Made by a program: the position numbers and the translations under genes
Source of the DNA: Sphingopyxis witflariensis
GTDB lineage: Bacteria > Pseudomonadota > Alphaproteobacteria > Sphingomonadales > Sphingomonadaceae
Direction of reading: 5' to 3'
DNA length: 64,000 nt
Assembly: GCF_002205635.1 (NCBI RefSeq)
Contig: NZ_NISJ01000008.1
Location: 87,001 to 151,000 of the forward strand
Notes under the pieces: generated by a model
Seen by the model: only the letters and a program-made list of their open reading frames with translations
Told to the model about the DNA's origin: nothing
The model's database searches: none
Shown: piece by piece, positions 7,818 through 16,909 of the stretch
Position numbering within the stretch: the stretch's first letter is position 1
Layout of the letters: each line of letters opens with the position of its first letter

Positions 7818-8750
7818 CTAAGCCGATGGCGCCGCAACGTCAACGTCTGGCGGCGCGTCATGCCCTGTTGCCATGCGCGCGAGCGGGTGCCGCCGGTTGA
7901 CCAGCTCGACGAGTCGGCGGCTGTCGACATGGGTATAAATCTCGGTCGTCGCGATGTCGGCATGGCCGAGCATCAGCTGCAAGGCGCGCAAATCCGCGCC
8001 GCCCTCCAGCAAATGGGTAGCAAAGGCGTGGCGCAGCACATGCGGGCTGACCCCCGCAGGATCGAGCCCTGCGCGCGCCGCCAGCTCGCGCAGCATCTGG
8101 AAGAGCCGCACCCGCGACAGATGCGCCTTGCCCGACGGAAACAGCCAGAGAGATCCATCGGCCAGCAAGAGTATCCAGCGGTCAAGGGTCGCGCGCGACC
8201 GCTCGGACAGCGGCACCAGCCGCTCCTTGTCGCCTTTCCCCCGCACGATCAGATATTCGCGCTCGCCCGTGAGCGCGCGGCGCGGGAGCGACACCAATTC
8301 ACTCGCGCGCAGCCCCGACCCATAGAGCAGCTCAAGCAGCAACAGCATGCGGACCGCCGCGGCGGGCGGCGCCTCACCCTCGGCCTCCTCGCCCGCCTGC
8401 GCGAATAGCCGGTTCACATCGTCATGCGTCAATATGCGCGGCAGCGGCCGCCGCGTCGTCGGCCGCGCGATGTCGAGCGCAGGATTGTCGGCGCGCTCAC
8501 CCTCGTCGAGCAGGAAAGCAAAAAACTGGCGCAGCGCCGATAATTTGCGCGCCGCGCTGCTCGCCGCCAGGACATGATAATCGGCCATCAGCTTGCGCAG
8601 GCCCACCGCATCGGTGTCGGACAACGCGCCCCTGGTCCATTCGGCTGCCTGCTCAAGGTCGCGGCGATAGGCCGCCAGTGTGTTGCGCGATGCGCCGCGC
8701 TCGGCGGCCATCATCTCCAAAAAGCGCTCGATCAGCGGCCCGTCAGACAC
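7818..8750 (-). CDS. xerD: Site-specific tyrosine recombinase XerD
   Basis: A 310-residue tyrosine recombinase with all catalytic residues: R148 (SGLRASE), K172 (GKGDKER), H237 and R240 (HVLRH), H263 (LGHADI) and nucleophile Y272 (EIYTHV). The N-terminal SAM-like domain starts ERFLEMMAAERGAS. With XerC it resolves chromosome dimers at dif. The GTG start at 8750 lies inside the end of the upstream gene (8-base overlap). The neighbourhood (accA, aroK, aroB) and length point to chromosomal XerD rather than a mobile integrase. Confidence 0.92.
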   Translation of the reverse strand: MSDGPLIERFLEMMAAERGASRNTLAAYRRDLEQAAEWTRGALSDTDAVGLRKLMADYHVLAASSAARKLSALRQFFAFLLDEGERADNPALDIARPTTRRPLPRILTHDDVNRLFAQAGEEAEGEAPPAAAVRMLLLLELLYGSGLRASELVSLPRRALTGEREYLIVRGKGDKERLVPLSERSRATLDRWILLLADGSLWLFPSGKAHLSRVRLFQMLRELAARAGLDPAGVSPHVLRHAFATHLLEGGADLRALQLMLGHADIATTEIYTHVDSRRLVELVNRRHPLARMATGHDAPPDVDVAAPSA

Positions 8751-10572
8751 GCACCAAAGCTTCGGCCGCGATCATCCGCGCTTCGTTCGCCAGCCCGACT
8801 TCGCGCAGCGCCCGGACGATATAATAAAGATGATAGGGCGGCATTTTCGACCAGTCGCCCTGCATCCCCGCCGCCGCGAGCAACGCGACCATCCCCGGTT
8901 CGCGGCGTTCGGCTGCGGACATGATCGCACGCGACCAACGCGTCTGTTTGCCGAAATTGACCTCAAGGTCGCTCGCCGCCGACGCGGTATCACCTGCATC
9001 AATCCGGCCAAGCCCGGCCAAGCCCGCGAGCAGGAACTTCGATCGCAGCGAATCGGCGCTGTCGTCACTGCCCGCGAAATCGCCGATGCGGCCCGCCGTC
9101 GTCCCATTGAGCGGCTGCGGCGATCCGACCGCGAGTACGCCCCACGCACGGCTGCCCACCGAAATCTTTGGCGCCCACGCCATCGCGTTGCGGTCATAGC
9201 CGCCCGCGAGCATCGATCCCAAAAGCTGCCAGGGATCATCGCCGACCTCGGTGCTCACCGGCAGCGCCGCCGCAGCGCGCGCGGTCGCGACCATAGCGGC
9301 ATAGGTTTGCGCAGGATTTGCACCCCACAGGCCTTCCATCGCGGCATAGCGATCGGCGCCGCGCGGCGCGCCAAAGGCGCTGCGCAGCTGGCTCGTCTGG
9401 TTCGCGAGCGCGTCGCCCGGTTCTTCCTCGCTCGCCGCCGCGCTGAGCAGCGAGACATAGGCTTCGCTCGACAGCACGCCGCGCGCCGCAGCGTCGGGCG
9501 CGGCGGCGACGCGGTTCGCCATCTCGGTCATCGGCGCGAGCACGGTCCAGCCCTGCATATAGGCGGGTGCCGATGCGCGCAGCGGGTCGGGGATCGGAAT
9601 CGCCGTCGCAGTCGCCATACCGAATCGCCAGCTGGTCAACCGGTCGACCTTGTCCCACTCGATCGTCGTCGAGCGCCGCCCGGCGCCCGTTGCCCCGAGC
9701 ACGCGCTCGGCCAGCAATATGTCGAAATTCGAAATCTTGCCGCTCGACCGGACACGCCCGATCGCCCAGCCCGCCGGCCCCGCGTCGCCCTGCAGACCCG
9801 AACAGATTGCGGACGACAGCCTCCACCCCTGTTCGTCACCATGCGCAAGGCCTGCGGGAACATAGGGACACAGGCCCGCCGGATCGGCATTGGCCAGATA
9901 GGTTTGCTGCGCAATCGACACCAGCCGCGGGCTCGCACGGTCATAATCGACCGACTGCACGATCCAGCGCGCTGCGATCGATTCGCCCATGCGCAGCAAC
10001 AGCGCCGCGCGATCGGCAGCGAGGTCGGCGCCGTTGATCGTCGCGGGCGTGTCGATGGCCGAAGTCAACGACCGACGGAGCAAAATCTGTCCCCAGCGCG
10101 ACGCCATCGTCCCGCGCGTACCGCGCATGATCGCGGCGGCATATTGGCCGCGCACGCCAAATGCGTCGGGCGCAAGACCGCCGGTTTCGGGGGTCAGCGG
10201 GCCGATGCGCGTCAGCAAACGGCGCGCGCCCGGCGGCAAATCATATTTCAGCGTGCCGGGCGCAACCTCTTCGCCGTCTTCACCCTCTTCGTCGGTCGCG
10301 GCCGCGGTGGTGGCCAACGGCGCGGCGCTCGTCCCGCTACCGCCGACCGTCGGCGTGACCGACGGTGCGGTGGTTCCCGCCTTGGGCGTCGATGTCGGAG
10401 TGGGGGTGGACGAAGGCGTCGGCGAGGGTCGCGGCGCGGGCGCCGGGGTGTCTGCGGGTTTGCCGAAGCCCTCGGGCAACAGCGATTCCTGCGCGAGCGC
10501 AGGCAGCACCAGCGCGGCAGCGAGCGCGGCGCCTGACAGGCCGAGGCTCAGCGAAATCATTTTTTTCTTCAT
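8743..10572 (-). CDS. Exported protein of unknown function, large
   Basis: A 609-residue protein with a clear signal peptide (MKKKMISLSLGLSG, hydrophobic core, cleavage near ALA-Q). A Pro/Thr/Ser-rich linker (about residues 35-80) follows. The remainder is a long alpha-helical, Ala-rich region with sel1/TPR-like character but no motif I recognise. Its ATG overlaps the stop of the 62-residue membrane protein gene as TGATG, and its own end overlaps xerD. The tight packing implies one operon from the membrane protein to accA. It probably works in the periplasm; I cannot assign a function. Confidence 0.8.
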   Translation of the reverse strand: MKKKMISLSLGLSGAALAAALVLPALAQESLLPEGFGKPADTPAPAPRPSPTPSSTPTPTSTPKAGTTAPSVTPTVGGSGTSAAPLATTAAATDEEGEDGEEVAPGTLKYDLPPGARRLLTRIGPLTPETGGLAPDAFGVRGQYAAAIMRGTRGTMASRWGQILLRRSLTSAIDTPATINGADLAADRAALLLRMGESIAARWIVQSVDYDRASPRLVSIAQQTYLANADPAGLCPYVPAGLAHGDEQGWRLSSAICSGLQGDAGPAGWAIGRVRSSGKISNFDILLAERVLGATGAGRRSTTIEWDKVDRLTSWRFGMATATAIPIPDPLRASAPAYMQGWTVLAPMTEMANRVAAAPDAAARGVLSSEAYVSLLSAAASEEEPGDALANQTSQLRSAFGAPRGADRYAAMEGLWGANPAQTYAAMVATARAAAALPVSTEVGDDPWQLLGSMLAGGYDRNAMAWAPKISVGSRAWGVLAVGSPQPLNGTTAGRIGDFAGSDDSADSLRSKFLLAGLAGLGRIDAGDTASAASDLEVNFGKQTRWSRAIMSAAERREPGMVALLAAAGMQGDWSKMPPYHLYYIVRALREVGLANEARMIAAEALVRV

Positions 10573-10760
10573 CACGGAGCGCTTTCGGCAATCTTGTCGG
10601 TCACATCAACCTCAATCATTCGTGGCGCAATCGGCCGACCCATGTAGAACAGCAGTAACCAGAAAGCCGCCAGCAACAGTGCCAGCACGATCAACCGTGC
10701 AATCCAGCGGCCTTTTCCCGATCTGTCCTTCGCGTGCAATATCCCATGCCCACAGCTCAT
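10572..10760 (-). CDS. Small single-pass membrane protein, unknown
   Basis: A 62-residue protein. A basic N-terminal part (KDRSGKGRWIARL) is followed by one strong transmembrane helix (about residues 20-40, IVLALLLAAFWLLLFY) and a short polar C-terminal tail. The ATG at 10760 was chosen; longer frames have no membrane logic. Its stop is coupled to the start of the 609-residue exported protein, so the two may form a membrane-periplasm pair. It is divergent from aroK with a 64-base gap. Confidence 0.65.
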   Translation of the reverse strand: MSCGHGILHAKDRSGKGRWIARLIVLALLLAAFWLLLFYMGRPIAPRMIEVDVTDKIAESAP

Positions 10761-10824
10761 CGCGTTGCCGCCACGATGCAAAAACATTGTCCCGCGCGGT
10801 GCGGGCGGTATAGCCGCGCACACC

Positions 10825-11388
10825 ATGACGCGAAACCCGAAAAGCCCGACATCAGCGATCCCGCCGTCGATCCGCCAGCGGCCGATCGTGCTCGTCGGGT
10901 TGATGGGGTCGGGAAAATCGACGATCGGGCGCCGTCTGGCGGCGCGGCTGGGCATGGCCTTTGCCGACGCCGATGACGAGATTGAACATGCCGCGGGGAT
11001 GACGATTACGGAAATGTTCGCCAAATTCGGCGAAGCGCATTTCCGCGACGGCGAGCGCCGCGTGATTGCGCGCATCCTCGAGGGCAAGCCGCTGGTTCTC
11101 GCGACCGGCGGCGGCGCCTTCATCAATGCCGAAACCCGCGCGCTGATTCTGAAGAGCAGCCTTTGCATCTGGCTCGACGCCGACATTCCGACGCTGGTCG
11201 AGCGCGTCGGGCGCCGCAGCCACCGCCCGTTGCTGAAGGATCGCGACCCCGCCGAAGTGCTCCGCGAACTCGCGGCGGTCCGCAACCCCATTTATGCCGA
11301 GGCACATCTGCGCGTCAGTTCGGCGAGCAATCCGCACGAACATACGGTGCAGGCGATTTTGGAGGCTCTCGCAACATGCAAGAAGTAA
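10825..11388 (+). CDS. aroK: Shikimate kinase
   Basis: A 187-residue shikimate kinase with Walker A GLMGSGKST at residues 25-33, the shikimate-binding DADDEIE and F-R-D-G-E-R-R segments, and ATGGGAF. It phosphorylates shikimate at O3 with ATP in chorismate synthesis. A short extra N-terminus precedes the kinase core. The ATG at 10825 is preferred over the longer frame. It overlaps aroB by 13 bases, the usual coupled aroK-aroB arrangement. Confidence 0.95.
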   Translation: MTRNPKSPTSAIPPSIRQRPIVLVGLMGSGKSTIGRRLAARLGMAFADADDEIEHAAGMTITEMFAKFGEAHFRDGERRVIARILEGKPLVLATGGGAFINAETRALILKSSLCIWLDADIPTLVERVGRRSHRPLLKDRDPAEVLRELAAVRNPIYAEAHLRVSSASNPHEHTVQAILEALATCKK

Positions 11389-12488
11389 CCGTCGATCTGG
11401 GCGCGCGCAGCTATCCGATTTTGATCGGCGACGGCCTGATTGCCGAAATCGGCGCGCATGTCGCACCGCTGCTGCGCCGCCCGCGCACGATGGTCGTCAC
11501 CGACAGCCATGTCGCGCCGCATTATCTGGCAACCGTCGAAGCCTCGCTGACGGCCGCAGGGATCAGCGTGTCATCGCTCGTCCTCGACCCGGGCGAAGGC
11601 AGCAAAAGCTGGGCCGGCCTTGCGCGCCTGACCGAATGGCTGATCGGCGAAGGTGTCGAACGCAGCGACCATGTTGTCGCGCTGGGCGGCGGCGTGATCG
11701 GCGACCTCGTCGGTTTCGCGTGCAGCATCGTCAAGCGCGGCTGCGCCTTCATCCAGGTTCCGACCACCCTGCTTGCGCAGGTCGACAGCAGCGTCGGCGG
11801 CAAGACTGCGATCAATGTGCCCGCGGGCAAGAATCTGATCGGTGCCTTCCACCAGCCCGCGCTGGTGCTGATCGATCCGGTGACGCTCACCACCCTGCCC
11901 CGCCGCGAACTCGCTGCGGGCTATGCCGAAGTCGTCAAATATGGCCTGATCGACGACGCCGCTTTCTTCGGCTGGTGCGAGGAGCATGGCGCCGCGCTGC
12001 TCGACGGCGATAGCGAGGCGCGCCACAAGGCGATTGCCCATAGCGTTACCGCCAAGGCGCGCATCGTCGCCGCCGACGAGCGCGAGACGCAGGACGTCCG
12101 CGCGCTGCTCAACCTCGGCCACAGCTTCGGCCACGCGCTGGAGGCCGAGACCGGCTATTCGGACAAATTGCTCCACGGCGAAGCGGTCGCGGCGGGCATG
12201 GCGCTCGCGCATCGCTTTTCGGCCGCGAACGGCCTGTGTTCCGCCGCCGACGCCAACCGCGTCGCGGCACATCTCGCCGCCATCAGCCTGCCGCACGACC
12301 TCGCCAGCGCCGGGGTGACCGCCGATGGCGCGACGCTCGCGGCGCATATGGCGCATGACAAAAAGGTGCGCGGCGGCAAGCTGCCGCTGATCCTGACGCG
12401 CGGAATCGGCCAGAGCTTCGTCACCGACGAATATGGGCTCGATGTCGTCGCGGCCTTCCTCGATGCCGAAAGCTCAGCGCGCGGCTGA
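11376..12488 (+). CDS. aroB: 3-dehydroquinate synthase
   Basis: A 370-residue AroB. It has the NAD-binding and metal-site pattern GEGSKSW, ALGGGVIGDLVGF, QVPTTLLAQVDSSVGGKTAIN and NLGHSFGHALE. It converts DAHP to 3-dehydroquinate, the second shikimate-pathway step. The ATG at 11376 lies within the end of aroK. Its 3' end overlaps the convergent antiporter gene by 15 bases, leaving no room for a separate terminator between them. Confidence 0.96.
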   Translation: MQEVTVDLGARSYPILIGDGLIAEIGAHVAPLLRRPRTMVVTDSHVAPHYLATVEASLTAAGISVSSLVLDPGEGSKSWAGLARLTEWLIGEGVERSDHVVALGGGVIGDLVGFACSIVKRGCAFIQVPTTLLAQVDSSVGGKTAINVPAGKNLIGAFHQPALVLIDPVTLTTLPRRELAAGYAEVVKYGLIDDAAFFGWCEEHGAALLDGDSEARHKAIAHSVTAKARIVAADERETQDVRALLNLGHSFGHALEAETGYSDKLLHGEAVAAGMALAHRFSAANGLCSAADANRVAAHLAAISLPHDLASAGVTADGATLAAHMAHDKKVRGGKLPLILTRGIGQSFVTDEYGLDVVAAFLDAESSARG

Positions 12489-14366
12489 TTGGCCGGCGCG
12501 TTCGGCTTCCTCTTCCTTCGCGGCCTTGGCCGCGAGGCGCCGCTGGCGCAATATTTCGAGGACGCTCGCCGCCTCGCGTCCGCCGCCGGGCTTGAAGCGA
12601 TGGTCCATGCCCGCCGACAGGTCGCCGTCGACCATCTGCGCATCGAAGCGCGTCTGGTCCATATGGCGCAGCGCAGTCTCGACATCCTCCATTTCGCGCG
12701 GATCGACGCCCAGCTGTTCCAGCGCCATCAGCCCGAGCGCGATCGAGCTTTCATAGACTTCTCGCACCGCCCCGCTCGTCCCTGCGCCGTCGATCGCCAT
12801 CAGCTGGCGGCGATCAAAGACGCGCATCAGGACTTTTGCCTGCGGAAAGGCATCGACGATCGGCTTGAGCGTCGCGGCATCGACCGATGCGTCGTCGATG
12901 CAGTAAATGATCAGCCGCGCCTCATCGGCGCCCGCGCGGCGCAGCAGATCGGGGCGCAGCCCGTCGCCGAAATAGACCTTGGTATCGAAACGCCCCGACC
13001 GTTCGATCTGGGCGGGCTTCTTGTCGATCAGCGTCACCGAACAGGCGACGCCGTGCAGCATCTGCGCGACGGTCTGACCAAAGCGGCCATAGCCGATCAC
13101 GATCGCCGACCCGCGCGGCGCGTCCTTCGGGTCTTCCAGCTCCGGCCCATCGCGGTCGGGTGCAAATTCCAGATTGCGCGCGAACAGCATCAGGAACGGC
13201 GTCGTCACCATCGACAACGTGACGACGGCGCTGAACAGGCTCGCCGCTTCGGGCTCGATCAGCAGCGCGTCGGACGCCTGGGTAAAGAGCAGAAAGCCGA
13301 ATTCGCCGCCCTGACTGAGCAACAGGCCAAGCCCCAGCGCGGACTTCCACGTCTTGCCGAACAGGCGCAGAATGACCGTAAGGACCGACAGCTTCACCAC
13401 GACGAGCCCCGCCGCCAACCCGACGACGAGCAATGGGCGCTCCATCACCGCGCCAATATCGAGCACCATGCCGACCGCGAGGAAGAAAAGCCCGAGCAGG
13501 ATCAGACGGAAGGGTTCGACGTCGGCCTCTATCTCGTGCCGGTAAGGCGAGTCGGCGAGCATGACGCCCGCGATGAACGCGCCGAGCGCCGGCGACAGGT
13601 GCAGGCTGTGCATCAGCGCCGCGCTCGCCAGCACGGTGAGCAGGCCGACGACGACAAACAATTCGCGCTCGCCATAGCGGCCGATGATACGGAGCAGAGG
13701 GTTGAGGATGAAGCGCCCCACCAGTACCAGTCCGACGATCGCCAGCACCGTATAAAGCGCCATCATCGCCCCCGGCGGCGCCGAGGGGTCAGCGGGCGCG
13801 CGTGACAGCGCCGCGACGATGGTGATCATCGGGACGATCGCGAGATCCTGGAACAGCAGGATCGAAAAGGCCTTCTCGCCAAAGGGCGAGTTGATCCGGC
13901 CCGAGCTTTTAAGCCCGGGGAGCACCTGAGCGGTCGACGACAGCGCGAGCGGCAGCCCGAGCGCGAGCGACGCCTGCCAGCTGAAGCCCAGCGCCAGAAA
14001 GATCAGTCCGGTCAGGATCAGCCCGGTGACCACGACCTGCGCGAGGCCGATGCCGAAAATCGCGCGGCGAAGCTCCCACAGGCGTCTTGGATGGAGTTCG
14101 AGCCCGACAAGGAAGAGCAGAAAGGCAATGCCAATTTCGGCAAAGGCGAGTTTCGATTCGCCGCCACCGACCAGCCCCAGCCCATGCGGACCGACGAGCG
14201 CACCCGCGACGAGATAACCGAGCACCGCGCCGAGGCCGAGACGGCGGAAAATCAATACAAATAGCGTCGCGACCCCGAGCAGGATCGCGCCTTCGATCAA
14301 TTGCGCATCGGCAGCATTCTCGGCAGCGACCTCTACGGCGGCGGACGCGAGGCCGAGCATCGTCAT
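12474..14366 (-). CDS. KefB/KefC-type monovalent cation:proton antiporter with RCK domain
   Basis: A 630-residue CPA2 antiporter. About twelve transmembrane helices fill the first ~385 residues, including G-Y-L-V-A-G-A-L-V-G-P-H-G-L and the L-L-F-L-V-G-L-E-L-H-P helix. A cytoplasmic RCK/TrkA-N domain follows (about 400-540) with the nucleotide motif GYGRFGQ. It exchanges K+ or Na+ for protons; glutathione control as in E. coli KefB is possible but not shown. The ATG at 14366 overlaps the upstream stop as ATGA. The gene ends a radA-cvpA-IscU-like-antiporter run. Confidence 0.9.
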   Translation of the reverse strand: MTMLGLASAAVEVAAENAADAQLIEGAILLGVATLFVLIFRRLGLGAVLGYLVAGALVGPHGLGLVGGGESKLAFAEIGIAFLLFLVGLELHPRRLWELRRAIFGIGLAQVVVTGLILTGLIFLALGFSWQASLALGLPLALSSTAQVLPGLKSSGRINSPFGEKAFSILLFQDLAIVPMITIVAALSRAPADPSAPPGAMMALYTVLAIVGLVLVGRFILNPLLRIIGRYGERELFVVVGLLTVLASAALMHSLHLSPALGAFIAGVMLADSPYRHEIEADVEPFRLILLGLFFLAVGMVLDIGAVMERPLLVVGLAAGLVVVKLSVLTVILRLFGKTWKSALGLGLLLSQGGEFGFLLFTQASDALLIEPEAASLFSAVVTLSMVTTPFLMLFARNLEFAPDRDGPELEDPKDAPRGSAIVIGYGRFGQTVAQMLHGVACSVTLIDKKPAQIERSGRFDTKVYFGDGLRPDLLRRAGADEARLIIYCIDDASVDAATLKPIVDAFPQAKVLMRVFDRRQLMAIDGAGTSGAVREVYESSIALGLMALEQLGVDPREMEDVETALRHMDQTRFDAQMVDGDLSAGMDHRFKPGGGREAASVLEILRQRRLAAKAAKEEEAERAGQSAAR

Positions 14367-14794
14367 GCCCCGACCACCTGCTCCTGAAGCGCCTGGATCG
14401 CCGCATCGAAGGGCAGCAGGATCGCACCGTGCCGCGCCGGATAATCGCGTGCCGGAGCGAGCAGGTCGAAGCCCGGCCATTCGGGCGGCGTGCTGTCCGA
14501 TCCGCCGAACCATGCCGCGATCGCATCGCGCGCGGCGCGCAATTCGGTGAGGTCGCGGCCCGGTGCATGGCGCGCGAGCAAGGTCGCCGCTGCCTGCCCC
14601 AGCGCGCAGGCTTCGACATGCATGCCGACCGTCGTCACGCGCCCGGCGGCATCGGTATCGAGGTCGAGGAGGATCGCGCTGCCGCACAAGGGCGCGCGCG
14701 CGCTGACGCGCAGCCGCGCATCGGGATTCGGCAGATGCTCGGCCGCCGCGACCGCCAGCGACAGGATGTCGCGGTTATAGAGCGGCGCGCTCAT
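14363..14794 (-). CDS. IscU/NifU-like scaffold protein lacking the third cysteine
   Basis: A 143-residue IscU-fold protein (opening L-Y-N-R-D-I-L; C37 in PLCGS; C63 in EACALGQAAA). In true scaffolds a third cysteine sits in an H-C-S-I-L-A segment near the C-terminal helix. Here the matching stretch is H122-G123-A-I-L-L, so that ligand is glycine. It may thus not assemble clusters as IscU does. It overlaps cvpA and the antiporter gene by four bases at each end, so it is co-expressed with membrane proteins, not with the isc or suf genes. Confidence 0.8.
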   Translation of the reverse strand: MSAPLYNRDILSLAVAAAEHLPNPDARLRVSARAPLCGSAILLDLDTDAAGRVTTVGMHVEACALGQAAATLLARHAPGRDLTELRAARDAIAAWFGGSDSTPPEWPGFDLLAPARDYPARHGAILLPFDAAIQALQEQVVGA

Positions 14795-15342
14795 TGCCCG
14801 CCCGCGTTCTGCCGGGCCGCATCGGCCTCGGCCGCGCGGGCCTCGGCGCGGCGGTCGGCGATCACCTTGCTCATCGCCTGACTCGTCGCGCTCAGCGCCG
14901 GATAGCTGCGGCTGTCGGTCAGCCACGCCGGACGCTGGGCATTGCCATAGCCGATGTCGTAAAGCAGCGTCGCGATCATAAAGCCGATGGTCGCGACGAT
15001 CAGCCCCTTCACCGCGCCGAAACCGGCGCCGAGCCCGCGATCGAAACCGCCGACGATCGACGCGCGGCTGCGCTGTCCCATCGCCCGCCCGCCCCATTTG
15101 GTAAGGATGAACACCCCGCCGAACAGCAGCACAAACGCCAGCATCGCGGCGCCGCCCTCGGTCCCGACCCAGTCGCTGACGAAATCGGTCACGACCGGGT
15201 GAAAAAAGCGCACCGCCGCGATCGCAAGTATCCAGGCAAGGAGGCTCACGACCTCCTGCACCAGCCCGCGCATGAAGCCGAGCACCGCGAAGCCGCCGAC
15301 CAGCGCCAGCACGGCAATATCCAATGATGTCAGACTTCCCAT
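14791..15342 (-). CDS. cvpA: CvpA family inner-membrane protein
   Basis: A 183-residue CvpA-type protein with four hydrophobic helices in the first ~135 residues. Family motifs are L-G-F-M-R-G-L-V-Q-E-V-V-S-L-L-A-W and G-G-F-D-R-G-L-G-A-G-F-G-A-V-K-G; a charged tail follows. CvpA is needed for colicin V production in E. coli and for envelope robustness; the molecular function is unresolved. The start was set at the ATG at 15342, eight codons inside the longer frame. It lies ten bases downstream of radA. Confidence 0.88.
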   Translation of the reverse strand: MGSLTSLDIAVLALVGGFAVLGFMRGLVQEVVSLLAWILAIAAVRFFHPVVTDFVSDWVGTEGGAAMLAFVLLFGGVFILTKWGGRAMGQRSRASIVGGFDRGLGAGFGAVKGLIVATIGFMIATLLYDIGYGNAQRPAWLTDSRSYPALSATSQAMSKVIADRRAEARAAEADAARQNAGGQ

Positions 15343-15352
15343 TTGCCGTGCG

Positions 15353-16714
15353 CTAGTCGCGCCCAAGCATCAGGTCAACGAGTTCGCCGAGCCGTCCGAA
15401 GCCGCTGACGCTGATCCCCTTCACCGCCTTCATCCCCTTGGGACCCCAGCCGGTTGAAAAACCGAGCTTTGCCGCCTCGCGCAGGCGCAGCCCGTCGTGC
15501 GAAACCTGCCGCACCTCACCCGACAGCGACAATTCGCCAAAGACGATCGCATCGGCGGGTACCGGCCGCTCGGTGAACGCCGAAATCAGCGCCGCGGCGA
15601 CAGCGAGGTCGGCGGCGGGATCGGTCAGCCGGTAACCGCCCGCGATGTTCAGATAGACTTCGGCCGCCCCCATTTGCAGGCCGCAGCGTGCTTCCAACAC
15701 AGCAAGCACCATCGCGAGCCGTCCGCTGTCCCAGCCGACCACGGCGCGCCGGGGCGTGGCCCCGCTCGCCAGCCGCACGGTCAGCGCCTGCACCTCGACC
15801 AGCACCGGGCGCGTGCCTTCCAATGCGGGGAACACCACCGATCCGGGCACATCGCGGCTGCGGTCGGTCAAAAACAGGCTCGACGGGTTCGACACCTCGC
15901 CCAAACCCTCCTCACCCATTGCAAAGACGCCAATCTCGTCGGTGCCGCCGAAGCGGTTCTTCACCGCGCGCAGGATGCGATATTGATGGCTGCGCTCGCC
16001 CTCGAACGCCAGCACCGTGTCGACCATATGTTCGAGAACCCGCGGGCCCGCGATCGTCCCGTCCTTGGTGACATGGCCGACGAGCACGATCGCCGCGCCG
16101 CCGTCCTTGGCGTAACGGATCAGCTCCTGCGCACTCGCGCGGACCTGGCTCACCGTCCCCGGCGCGCTGTCGATCAGGTCGCTGTGCATCGTCTGGATCG
16201 AATCGATCACGACGAAATCGGCCGACTTCCGGTCAAGCGTCGCAAGAATGTCGCGCACCGAGGTCGCGCTCGCCAGCGCGACCGGCGCATCGCCAAGCCC
16301 CAGCCGCTGGGCGCGCAGCCGCACCTGCGCGGCGGCTTCCTCGCCGCTGATATAGACGACCGACTTGCCCGACTTCGCCAGCCGTCCCGCCGCCTGCAGC
16401 AGCAAAGTCGACTTGCCGATCCCCGGATCGCCGCCGATCAGCGTCGCCGATCCCGCGACAAAACCGCCGCCCAGCGCGCGGTCAAATTCGGCGATTCCGC
16501 ACAGCATGCGGTCGGGCATCTTGCTGTCGGCATCGAGCGTTTCAAGCACCAGCGTGCGCCCGCCCTTGCTGAGGTCATGCTTCGCCGAAAAAACGGTTTC
16601 TCCCGCCTCCTCGACCAGCGTGTTCCATTCACCGCAATCGGCGCACTGCCCCTGCCAGCGATAGGTCGCGGACCCGCAATTCTGGCAGACATATTGACGT
16701 TTCGCTTTGGCCAT
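15353..16714 (-). CDS. radA: DNA repair protein RadA
   Basis: A 453-residue RadA/Sms. The N-terminal zinc finger has C10, C13, C24 and C27. The RecA-like ATPase has Walker A GGDPGIGKST, the RadA-specific KNRFG motif, and a C-terminal Lon-like domain. It drives branch migration of recombination intermediates. The ATG at 16714 gives the conserved MAKAKRQYVC start. It heads the minus-strand run that continues into cvpA. Confidence 0.97.
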   Translation of the reverse strand: MAKAKRQYVCQNCGSATYRWQGQCADCGEWNTLVEEAGETVFSAKHDLSKGGRTLVLETLDADSKMPDRMLCGIAEFDRALGGGFVAGSATLIGGDPGIGKSTLLLQAAGRLAKSGKSVVYISGEEAAAQVRLRAQRLGLGDAPVALASATSVRDILATLDRKSADFVVIDSIQTMHSDLIDSAPGTVSQVRASAQELIRYAKDGGAAIVLVGHVTKDGTIAGPRVLEHMVDTVLAFEGERSHQYRILRAVKNRFGGTDEIGVFAMGEEGLGEVSNPSSLFLTDRSRDVPGSVVFPALEGTRPVLVEVQALTVRLASGATPRRAVVGWDSGRLAMVLAVLEARCGLQMGAAEVYLNIAGGYRLTDPAADLAVAAALISAFTERPVPADAIVFGELSLSGEVRQVSHDGLRLREAAKLGFSTGWGPKGMKAVKGISVSGFGRLGELVDLMLGRD

Positions 16715-16766
16715 GGGGCTTCGCTTAGTCAGAACAAACAACGAACGCCAGCATTTTCAAACCAGC

Positions 16767-16847
16767 GTCATTGCGAGGAGCCGAGCGACGCGGCAATCCA
16801 GAGCCTGCGTAAACCGCCCTGGATTGCTTCGCTTCGCTCGCAATGAC
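16767..16847. repeat. Palindromic intergenic repeat, family A (copy 1)
   Basis: Begins GTCATTGCGAGGAGC and ends GCTCGCAATGAC, pairing arms across a variable centre. The same arms recur at about 17571, 39831 and 54587. It lies between divergent radA and fsa. Confidence 0.9.
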
Positions 16848-16909
16848 GAAGAAAGGGCTTTAGGGGGATCGACAACGACCGAATCGCCCCCCGAAAGGAA
16901 GCTTGCGCC

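Noticed and set aside
8680..10536. A 618-codon plus-strand frame opposite the large exported protein
   Set aside because: It is rich in arginine and histidine as antisense shadows are in GC-rich genomes. The minus frame has a signal peptide and coupled neighbours.
12489..13805. A 438-codon plus-strand frame opposite the antiporter
   Set aside because: Shadow frame; the minus strand encodes clear membrane helices and an RCK domain.
15497..16846. A 449-codon plus-strand frame opposite radA
   Set aside because: Shadow of radA; no motifs.
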